13,166 nucleotides of DNA, taken from Cyanobacteria bacterium UBA5018. Its GTDB lineage: Bacteria; Cyanobacteriota; Cyanobacteriia; PCC-6307; Cyanobiaceae. How positions within the stretch are numbered: the first letter of the stretch is position 1; the number at the start of each line of letters is the position of its first letter. Both the position numbers and the translations under genes were made by a program. This document shows, in pieces, positions 1 through 6,214 of the stretch. Below the pieces are notes generated by a model, which was not told the origin of the DNA, made no database searches, and saw only the letters and a program-made list of their open reading frames with translations. The DNA lies in the NCBI GenBank assembly GCA_002396505.1, contig DGYA01000029.1, positions 565-13,730 on the forward strand. The letters run 5' to 3'.

Positions 1-275
1 CCTCTCGCATCATGAGATCAGTGAGATATACGATTTTTCGAGGTGACCAAGATTAAAAAGATTGCCCATTGACTTGGACAGCAAAAATAAACAACAAAAA
101 CCGAATCAGAGTCTATGGGCGCTTCCCCACCATCTTGCTTTGCCAGAGTGGTGTAACCCACCCCGACATTCCAGCAAAAACAGGAATAACGACCAAAACG
201 AACCCTGGTAAAAACGGTTATTTTAGTATCCTAACTAGCCGAAAATCATTGCGACATAAGAGCTCAATTAGCAAA
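1..275. other. AT-rich stretch downstream of ftsY, no gene recognised
   Basis: This segment lies after the ftsY stop codon and is clearly more AT-rich than the coding block. An open plus-strand frame crosses it from position 69 but runs on into the antisense of the ftsY G domain and has no recognisable domain, so I treat it as chance. I see no tRNA and no strong rho-independent terminator for ftsY; the only hairpins have 4-bp stems. In related picocyanobacteria the gene after ftsY is often an RsbU-type phosphatase, which is not seen here before the window ends. Confidence 0.5.
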
Positions 276-2135
276 TCAGTGGGCCAGCAGCGCTTCTACA
301 AACTCATAGCTGTTGAAGGGCCTCAGATCGCGGATGCCCTCACCGGCACCGATAAAGCGAATTGGCAGGCCTGCTTCCGAGGCCACGGCCAAAGCCACCC
401 CACCCCTGGCACTGCCATCGAGCTTGGTGAGCACCACGCCGGTGAGACCGGCAGCACTGGCAAAAGCCATCGCCTGACGCAGGCCATTTTGACCCTGACT
501 GGCGTCAAGCACCAACAGCGATTCTACCGCAGCATCAGGGGCCAACTTATCAATAATGCGACGCACTTTTGTTAGTTCTTCCATCAAGTTGTGCTTGGTT
601 TGCAAGCGCCCAGCCGTATCCACCAGCACCAATTCGGTTCCCTTGGATTGGGCGGCACCGAGGGCGTCGTATACGACTGCCGCCGGATCGGCGTTAGCGC
701 TGGGATTGGAGATCACAGGCACAGCACTGCGCTCACCCCACACCTCCACCTGGCGCACAGCTGCAGCCCTAAAGGTGTCGGCCGCCGCAATCAGACAGCT
801 ATAGCCACTGCGAACGGCCAGATTTGCAAGCTTCCCGAGGGTAGTGGTCTTACCCACCCCATTCACCCCTACCAATAACCACACATTGAGGCGGTCGCGC
901 TCCGGGGCTAACAGCTGGCGACCAGAGGCGCTAATCGGTTGTTCCAGCAGCTGCCGCAGCTGCTGTTTGAGAAAGCTAAGGCCCTCAGCTGGATCTACCA
1001 CCTCCTCGTTGAGCCGCTGTCTGAGGGCGGCCAACACCTGGTCGGTGGCGCTCACCCCCACATCGGCGCGCAATAAAGTTGTTTCCAGATCGTCGAGCAC
1101 CTCCGGTGTCAACGGATCGTCGCCGAGGTTTTCGAGCAGCTGGGTTACAAAACCGCGGCGGGTTTTCTCCAGCCCACGGCGCAGGCGGCCCAACCAGTCG
1201 ATTTCCTCCAGCGACACCTGATCAATCCGCTTGCCCTGGGCTGCCAACACCTCCGCAGACCAGGTGAAGGTGTCGTCGAAGGCCCCCAGTTGGGGCTCCA
1301 GGGCATCGGCAACCGGCGCCTCGACAACGGATGCAGGTGGCTCAATCTCTACAGCGGCGGCCGCGGTTAGGGCCTGCTGCCGCTGGGCCCTTTGGGCGGC
1401 GGCCAGCTCCAGTAGGGATAAACCAGCCACAGGGGCAGTAACTAAGTTTCCAGGCTGAGGAGGGCTGCCAGGCTCTGGGGAGCTCCCAGGCTCTGGATGC
1501 GGCAATTCCCCTGCGGCTGGCAGCGGAGCTGGGGCCGCTGGCGTGGAATCAGTTGACGTGGAATCAGTTGGTGTGAAATCAGTTGGTGTGGAATCGGTTG
1601 CAGCGGCAGTACCTGGCTCAACTGAGGTGGCTGGCTCAACTGAAGGGGCTAGCTCAACCGGCGCAGCTGGCGCAACCGGCGTAGCCGCTTCGGCTGTTTG
1701 GGCAGACCCGGCAGTTTGGGCAGCACCAGGCGCAGCAGTAGGCGAAGCAGTAGGCGAAGCAGTTGCCGGCTGGGCGTTGGCTGCCTCCTGCTGGGCTTTG
1801 AGGCGGGCATAGGCCTGGCGCGCCCAGGCCAGGGCGTCCTCGTCCACCCCGGCGCTCACACCTACTGGGGCAGATTCCTGCTTCAGGGAATCAGCAGTAG
1901 CAGTTGGAGATTCAGTTAATTCGGGGCTGGCTGATTCAGATTGATCCAGCTCCGGCGCAGCGGCCTTGGGATCAGCCGTGGCCTCAGCCTTGGAATCTTG
2001 CCTATGGGCTGATGCCGCTGGTGCTGCTGCTGAATCTTTGGCAGCATCCAGGGCGCCAGCATCTGGCAAGGCCTGGTCTGGTTGGGCCTCGGGGGCGGCA
2101 GATACGACTCTGCGCTGAAACCAGTCGAACACCAT
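276..2135 (-). CDS. ftsY: Signal recognition particle receptor FtsY
   Basis: FtsY is the SRP receptor GTPase. It docks SRP-bound ribosomes at the membrane and forms a GTP-dependent heterodimer with Ffh for co-translational protein insertion. The 619-residue product has the full NG domain at the C-terminus: N-domain helices at about 305-400, P-loop GVNGVGKTTT at 423-432, DTFRAAA at 453-459, DTAGR at 506-510 and TKLDGSARGG at 570-579. The start MVFDWFQRR resembles the short membrane-targeting N-terminus of cyanobacterial FtsY. Residues 10-290 form a long Ala/Pro/Thr/Glu-rich A domain built partly from tandem repeats, making the protein much longer than a minimal FtsY of about 300 residues. The ATG at 2135 shares one base with the nusB stop (TGATG), which suggests translational coupling. 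The assignment is secure. Confidence 0.97.
   Translation of the reverse strand: MVFDWFQRRVVSAAPEAQPDQALPDAGALDAAKDSAAAPAASAHRQDSKAEATADPKAAAPELDQSESASPELTESPTATADSLKQESAPVGVSAGVDEDALAWARQAYARLKAQQEAANAQPATASPTASPTAAPGAAQTAGSAQTAEAATPVAPAAPVELAPSVEPATSVEPGTAAATDSTPTDFTPTDSTSTDSTPAAPAPLPAAGELPHPEPGSSPEPGSPPQPGNLVTAPVAGLSLLELAAAQRAQRQQALTAAAAVEIEPPASVVEAPVADALEPQLGAFDDTFTWSAEVLAAQGKRIDQVSLEEIDWLGRLRRGLEKTRRGFVTQLLENLGDDPLTPEVLDDLETTLLRADVGVSATDQVLAALRQRLNEEVVDPAEGLSFLKQQLRQLLEQPISASGRQLLAPERDRLNVWLLVGVNGVGKTTTLGKLANLAVRSGYSCLIAAADTFRAAAVRQVEVWGERSAVPVISNPSANADPAAVVYDALGAAQSKGTELVLVDTAGRLQTKHNLMEELTKVRRIIDKLAPDAAVESLLVLDASQGQNGLRQAMAFASAAGLTGVVLTKLDGSARGGVALAVASEAGLPIRFIGAGEGIRDLRPFNSYEFVEALLAH
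1543..1602. repeat. 15-bp tandem repeat, four copies, inside ftsY
   Basis: Four consecutive 15-bp units begin at 1543, 1558, 1573 and 1588, each a variant of GTGGAATCAGTTGGT. On the coding (minus) strand they encode the Thr/Ser/Asp/Pro repeat at about residues 178-198 of FtsY. Because the period is a multiple of three, copy-number change keeps the reading frame. Confidence 0.85.
1615..1686. repeat. 18-bp tandem repeat, four copies, inside ftsY
   Basis: Four 18-bp units begin at 1615, 1633, 1651 and 1669. The first two are nearly identical (GGCTCAACTGAGGTGGCT type) and the last two have diverged. They encode a Val-Glu-Pro-Ala/Ser repeat at about residues 150-174 of the FtsY A domain. This array is separated by only 12 bp from the 15-bp array. 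Confidence 0.75.
1735..1764. repeat. 12-bp tandem repeat, about 2.5 copies, inside ftsY
   Basis: The unit GCAGTAGGCGAA occurs at 1735 and 1747, and a partial third copy starts at 1759. It encodes the repeated Ser-Pro-Thr-Ala in the FtsY A domain. It is the third frame-preserving short repeat within about 220 bp. Confidence 0.65.
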
Positions 2136-2755
2136 CAGCTCTTGGCGGCGGCGATGTAGCGGCGTAGAACGCCGTTGATCATGCGACGACCCTGTTCATC
2201 GCTGTAGCGATTGGCCAATTCCACCGCCTCGTTGCAAGCCACGGCGGCTGGGGTGTCGAACTCAGCCAACTCCACCGCCGCCAGTCGCAAGATGTCGCGA
2301 TCAATGCGAGGTAGACGGGTGAGCCGCCAGCCCTCCATCACGGCATCGAGCCCCTGGTCGATCGACTGCCTTTTACTCAATACCGCCCGGGTGCGATCGA
2401 TCGCCTGGCGGCGTACGTCCTCTTGGTTGGCCAGCAGCAGCACCCTGGGCAGTTCCAGGCTGGCAGAAAGGCGATTTAGGGCCAGCTCAGCCACCGCCAA
2501 ACCGGCTTGCAGGTGCTGGCGAACCCTGGGCAACTGCTCAGCTCCCTGCTCCTGCAATTCGCTATCCAAAAGCTGCTGCTGGGCGTTCTGCAAATCTTGG
2601 GCAGATTGATCCAGGGCCTCGCGTACGTGCTGACTGAGGCTGGCCTGCGCCTGGAGCAGCAAGCTGTCTAAGGGGGTATCGGCAGCGGGCTGTCGATCGC
2701 TCACCTGACCCAGCATCAGCAGGGCCAATTCACGGGAGACGGTGCGACTCTGCAT
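2135..2755 (-). CDS. nusB: Transcription antitermination factor NusB
   Basis: NusB forms a heterodimer with S10 (NusE) that binds boxA RNA and supports processive transcription of rRNA operons. The 206-residue product carries the NusB signature in its C-terminal half: an LPRIDRDIL segment at about 148-156, a helix with an LAEFDTP-type motif, then NEAVELANRYSDEQ and GVLRR near 195-199. The N-terminus (SRELALLMLGQ) matches helix 1 of the family. A glutamine-rich insertion of about 90 residues between helix 1 and the rest makes it longer than E. coli NusB (139 aa), as is usual in cyanobacteria. It overlaps the upstream DUF502 gene and the downstream ftsY gene by one base each (TGATG), so the three genes are probably co-transcribed and coupled. 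Confidence 0.94.
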   Translation of the reverse strand: MQSRTVSRELALLMLGQVSDRQPAADTPLDSLLLQAQASLSQHVREALDQSAQDLQNAQQQLLDSELQEQGAEQLPRVRQHLQAGLAVAELALNRLSASLELPRVLLLANQEDVRRQAIDRTRAVLSKRQSIDQGLDAVMEGWRLTRLPRIDRDILRLAAVELAEFDTPAAVACNEAVELANRYSDEQGRRMINGVLRRYIAAAKS

Positions 2756-3483
2756 CAGGAAGCCTGGGGAGAGCGCAGCTGGGCCAACAGGTTGGAGAAG
2801 CTGCGATTGGATTTGGGGGTTCGCTCATCGGGGCTGACGATGCCGGCCGAGATGATCGTGCGGAAGGCATCCTCCACCGAGAGGTCGAGGTCGCGCACCG
2901 AATTTTCTGGCACCACCGCATACCAGCCAGTGGTGGGGTTGGGGGCTGTGGGTATGAACACACTCAGCATCGTCTGCTCGAAGCTGGCGGCGATCGAGGT
3001 CCCCATCACGCCGGTAACAAAACCGAGGGCGAACAGCCCTTCCCGGGGATACTCCACCAACACCACCCGGCGAAAGCGACTGGAGTTGCCCTGGAGGAAG
3101 GTTTCCAGCAGTTGCTTGAGGGTCTTGTAAACCGGACCGGCCAGCGGAATCCGCAGCAGGGTGCCCTCGCCGAACTCCAGCAACCAGCGCCCAACGATGT
3201 TGCGCGCCATCAGACCGATGAGCAGGATGCCCAGCAGGGGCACCAGCAGCCCCACTCCGAGGTTGATCAACTCCTGCAACAGCGGATTAAGCGTGTTGAA
3301 AGGGTTGAACTGCTTGGGGATGGAGGTGAGAAAAGCCAGAACAAAACGGCTCACCGTGGTGGCGAGCCAGATCGTGGTGGCCAGGGGAATGACCACCAGT
3401 AGCCCGGCGATCAGATCGTTCTTGAGATCTTGCTGCAGGCGATCTGTCAGCGGCTGGTCAGGTCTGGGGCTGGCTTGAACCAA
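2755..3483 (-). CDS. DUF502 family membrane protein
   Basis: The 242-residue product belongs to the DUF502 family (Pfam PF04367), integral membrane proteins of unknown biochemical role found in cyanobacteria, plants and many bacteria; the plant members include the COV1-like proteins. Two hydrophobic segments are visible at about 23-52 and 70-93. They are followed by the conserved run with GEGTLLRIPLAGPVYKTLKQ (about 106-123) and a soluble part containing VEYPREG, IPTAPNPTTGW and the region around VEDAFRTIISAG. I chose the TTG at 3483 because no ATG or GTG precedes the first membrane segment in this frame and a GGGAG lies just upstream. It is the second gene of a four-gene minus-strand run and abuts nusB by a TGATG overlap. 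Family assignment is strong; function is unknown. Confidence 0.9.
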   Translation of the reverse strand: MVQASPRPDQPLTDRLQQDLKNDLIAGLLVVIPLATTIWLATTVSRFVLAFLTSIPKQFNPFNTLNPLLQELINLGVGLLVPLLGILLIGLMARNIVGRWLLEFGEGTLLRIPLAGPVYKTLKQLLETFLQGNSSRFRRVVLVEYPREGLFALGFVTGVMGTSIAASFEQTMLSVFIPTAPNPTTGWYAVVPENSVRDLDLSVEDAFRTIISAGIVSPDERTPKSNRSFSNLLAQLRSPQAS

Positions 3484-3539
3484 GGGACTCCCGGAACTCT
3501 GCCCGTCAGCATTCTGAGCTCAACTTAGCCAGCCGCCCC

Positions 3540-4190
3540 TCAGGCAAGCGCCACCAGCGCGATCAAGGCGAAGCCAATCGCCAAAACCATCGCCGTGCCA
3601 GTGCCGCCAAAACGCCGCTGATTGGCGCCGAGATCGCGGGCCTGCTTCTGTTGCTGCAGCTGCTGGTCGGCCTGCTTGAGCTGGCGCTCCAACACCTGCC
3701 TCACCAGCTTGCGCTTGAGCTCGGGGGTTGCATCCGCCGGCAGTTGGCCGGACTGTTCGGCCTGCTGCACGAATTGATCTACGCCCTGGGGGGAGGCCAA
3801 CTGAGACTTGGCCATCGCCAGCTGACCGGTGCGGGACGACAGCTGCTGATCGGCCTGATCGGAGAGGGCCCGATCGCTGCTGATCGTGATCGGTACGGCC
3901 ACCACCATGGCGCCGGCCAAGGCGATCGCCAGCAGCCCCACCAGCCAGCGCAGGGGCGTGCGGCCCTCGTTGGGCAGATCCAGCCGCAGGCCAAACAGCA
4001 CCAGCAGCAAACCCACCAGGGCCATCGGCGACTGGGTGACCAGCCGCTCCAGGAACAGCTGGCGATAGGTGTCGTCACTCCAATTGGCGGCTGTCAACAG
4101 CCCGAGCAACTGCAGGGCCAGCAGGGCCACCAGGGTGAGGCCAAGACCGCGCAGAAGATGGCCGAGGCGGCCGAATGAGGCAGTGCTCAC
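3540..4190 (-). CDS. HpsJ-like four-helix membrane protein
   Basis: The product is about 216 residues when started at the GTG at 4190. Hydrophobic segments lie at about 12-34, 44-62, 71-93 and 197-215. A Gln/Ala/Lys-rich stretch at 103-190, probably a coiled coil, sits between the third and fourth segments, and the conserved-looking NQRRFGGTGTA precedes the last helix. This layout matches the picocyanobacterial HpsJ-like family, named after a filament-motility polysaccharide protein of Nostoc. A motility role should not be carried over to a unicellular organism. The open frame extends upstream to 4334, but that part is Arg/Ala-rich, lacks a membrane segment and overlaps queG on the other strand, so I reject it. 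No clear Shine-Dalgarno is seen. The next gene on the same strand begins 56 nt downstream. Confidence 0.75.
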   Translation of the reverse strand: MSTASFGRLGHLLRGLGLTLVALLALQLLGLLTAANWSDDTYRQLFLERLVTQSPMALVGLLLVLFGLRLDLPNEGRTPLRWLVGLLAIALAGAMVVAVPITISSDRALSDQADQQLSSRTGQLAMAKSQLASPQGVDQFVQQAEQSGQLPADATPELKRKLVRQVLERQLKQADQQLQQQKQARDLGANQRRFGGTGTAMVLAIGFALIALVALA

Positions 4191-4224
4191 AGCACAATGG
4201 GAAGGTGCCGCAACTGTACGGGCG

Positions 4225-5175
4225 ATGGCCGAGGCCACCAGCCTCGAGGCCCTGGCCAGCGGCCTCAAACGCCAGGCCCACAGCCTCGGTTTTGATCCGG
4301 TGGGTATCGCCGCCGTAGCGGCGGGGGAGCGCATGCGACTGCGCAGCGCCGCCCTGGAGCGCTGGTTACAGGCCGGTCACCAGGCCGACATGGGCTGGAT
4401 GGCCGACCCGCGGCGGCGCCAGATCGAGGCCCTGCTGCCCGGCTGTCGCAGTTTGCTGGCGGTGGGCCTCTCCTACTACGTGCGGGCCGAGCGACAACCA
4501 GGGACCCTGGCGGTGGCCCGCTACGGCTGGGGGCGCGACTACCACCGCTTGATCGAAGGCCGGCTGCGGCGCCTGGGGCGCTGGCTGGAGGAGCAGTGGC
4601 CCACGGCCCGCTGGCGGGCCTGCGTGGACAGTGCGCCGCTGATGGACAAGGCCTGGGCGGAGGAGGCGGGGCTGGGCTGGATCGGCAAACACGGCAACTT
4701 GATCCACCGCCAGCGCGGCTCCTGGCTGCTGCTGGGCCACCTGCTCACCAGTTTGGAGCTGCCGCCGGATCGAGCCGCCAGCCCCCTTTGTGGCAGCTGC
4801 AATCGCTGCATACCCGCCTGTCCCACCGGCGCGATTGTGGAGCCATTTGTGGTGGATAGCCGCCGCTGCATCGCCTTCCACACGATCGAGAATCGCGATC
4901 CCGAATTGCCGGCGGCGATCGCCGCCGGCATGGGGCCCTGGGTAGCTGGCTGCGACATCTGCCAGGAGGCCTGCCCCTGGAATCAGCAGCCCCTGGCCAG
5001 CAGCGAGGATCCCGACCTGCAACCGCGGCCTTGGCTGCTGGAGCTACGGGCGGAGCAGGCCCAGCTCTGGAGTGATGCGGAATGGGACGAGCGCCTGCGG
5101 GCTTCGGCCCTCAGGCGGATCAAACCCTGGATGTGGCGGCGCAACCTGCGAGCTGCCAGACCAGACCCTGCCTAG
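4225..5175 (+). CDS. queG: Epoxyqueuosine reductase QueG
   Basis: QueG reduces epoxyqueuosine to queuosine in the wobble position of GUN-anticodon tRNAs, using cobalamin and two [4Fe-4S] clusters. The 316-residue product shows the DUF1730 N-terminal part, then CVDSAPLMDKAWAEEAGLGW at 133-152, whose Asp135 aligns with the proposed general acid. The iron-sulfur ligands follow: C189-x2-C192-x2-C195-x3-C199-P, C215, and C243-x2-C246-x3-C250-P. The frame stays open upstream to 4069, but the added 52 residues are Arg/Pro-rich and antisense to the HpsJ-like gene, so I place the start at the ATG at 4225. The gene diverges from the HpsJ-like gene with a 34-nt gap, and the TPR gene starts 24 nt after its stop. 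Whether queuosine precursors are made or salvaged cannot be judged here. Confidence 0.95.
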   Translation: MAEATSLEALASGLKRQAHSLGFDPVGIAAVAAGERMRLRSAALERWLQAGHQADMGWMADPRRRQIEALLPGCRSLLAVGLSYYVRAERQPGTLAVARYGWGRDYHRLIEGRLRRLGRWLEEQWPTARWRACVDSAPLMDKAWAEEAGLGWIGKHGNLIHRQRGSWLLLGHLLTSLELPPDRAASPLCGSCNRCIPACPTGAIVEPFVVDSRRCIAFHTIENRDPELPAAIAAGMGPWVAGCDICQEACPWNQQPLASSEDPDLQPRPWLLELRAEQAQLWSDAEWDERLRASALRRIKPWMWRRNLRAARPDPA

Positions 5176-5199
5176 GGTGAACGAATCTGACCCCTTTTG

Positions 5200-6096
5200 A
5201 TGGCACCCCGCTGGTTGGGCCCGCTGCTGGCCGCTCCCCTGGCCCTGGGCCTGAGTGTGGTCAGCCTCCAGCCTGCCAGGGCCCTGGTGCCCTACGTCTA
5301 CGTGCCGGGATCGGCGCAGCTGGAGGGATCTGGCCTGGGCATTGCCCAGGTGGCGGCCCGGCTGTTGCGACTCGGCCAGGTGGAAGACGCGGCTCGGCTG
5401 GCGGCCCTGACAGTGCGACTGCTGCCCAAGGACCCCCGCGGCTGGGTGCTGCTAGCTGAAGCGCAACTGCGCAACAAGCAAATCAAAAATGCTGCTACCT
5501 CCCTAGCTCGCGCCAAGCAGCTAGACCCTCAAAACGGCGGCATCTGGTTAGCCGAAGGATCCTTGGCCCTGAGGGACAGCCGACCAAAGGATGCCATCGC
5601 CCTGCTGCGGCAGGGGATCAAGCTGGATGCCAAGAACGCCGGTGCCTACTTCGATCTGGGCAACGCCCACATCCTGCTGGGCGAGCCAACCCAGGCTCTC
5701 GGCGCCTTTAAGCAGGCCGCCCGCCTGCGCTCGAACTTCTGGGAAGCGATCAACAACCAGGCCCTGGTGCTGTTCGAGCAGGGCCAGAACAGCGAGGCCA
5801 TCGAGCTCTGGCGCCAGGTGATCAAAATTCGTGCCAACGCCGCCGAACCCACCCTGGCCCTGGCTGCCGGGCTGTTCATAAGCGGCGGCCAGGCTCGCCG
5901 CGAGGCCCTGGAGCTGGCTGGCCAGGCCCTCGCCAACGATCCCAATTACGTGTTGGCCAGTTTCCAAAAAGAACAGCTCTGGGGAACAAAACTGCGGGCT
6001 GCCACCCAGCTGCTGCTGGCCCAACCAGACCTGAAAACCGCTGTGGAGCGGGCTATGGCCAATGCCAATCCCGAGGGCAGCCCCGACGACGAGTAG
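5200..6096 (+). CDS. Secreted or periplasmic TPR-repeat protein
   Basis: The 298-residue product starts with a signal peptide: a hydrophobic core at about 7-23 and an ARA/L cleavage site after residue 28. It should therefore be exported to the periplasm or thylakoid lumen, or stay membrane-attached. The rest is helical tetratricopeptide repeats from about 45 to 250, with typical spacing of Gly/Ala/Tyr and Asp-Pro between units; LDPQNGGIWLAEGSLAL and LDAKNAGAYFDLGNAHILLG are clear examples. TPRs mediate protein-protein contacts, and no catalytic domain is visible. I prefer the ATG at 5200 over the overlapping TTG at 5197. It follows queG by 24 nt and probably shares its transcript. In picocyanobacteria a TPR gene commonly lies between queG and a gyrA/parC-type gene, but its partner is unknown to me. 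Confidence 0.85.
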   Translation: MAPRWLGPLLAAPLALGLSVVSLQPARALVPYVYVPGSAQLEGSGLGIAQVAARLLRLGQVEDAARLAALTVRLLPKDPRGWVLLAEAQLRNKQIKNAATSLARAKQLDPQNGGIWLAEGSLALRDSRPKDAIALLRQGIKLDAKNAGAYFDLGNAHILLGEPTQALGAFKQAARLRSNFWEAINNQALVLFEQGQNSEAIELWRQVIKIRANAAEPTLALAAGLFISGGQARREALELAGQALANDPNYVLASFQKEQLWGTKLRAATQLLLAQPDLKTAVERAMANANPEGSPDDE

Positions 6097-6214
6097 GCCG
6101 GCTTGGCTCCCTGGTGGCAGCCCTCAGATGGGCAAGGGCGCACCGGGTCGGGAGGTCAAACGAGCACGATATGTAGGCTGAACGCCAGCTTTAGCCCTCA
6201 GACACCAACAGCGG

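Noticed and set aside
69..575. Plus-strand open frame of 168 codons at the left edge
   Set aside because: More than half lies antisense to the conserved FtsY GTPase domain, no domain is recognisable, and the composition follows the opposite strand.
4069..4334. Upstream extensions of queG (to 4069) and of the HpsJ-like gene (to 4334), which would make the two genes overlap by about 260 bp
   Set aside because: The extra residues are Arg/Pro/Ala-rich and unlike either family. Starts at 4225 (ATG) and 4190 (GTG) give normal family lengths and remove the overlap.
3922..4922. HIP1-type octamers GCGATCGC at 3922-3929 and 4915-4922
   Set aside because: HIP1 is a known cyanobacterial repeat. Two copies inside coding sequence at this GC content are not enough to call enrichment.
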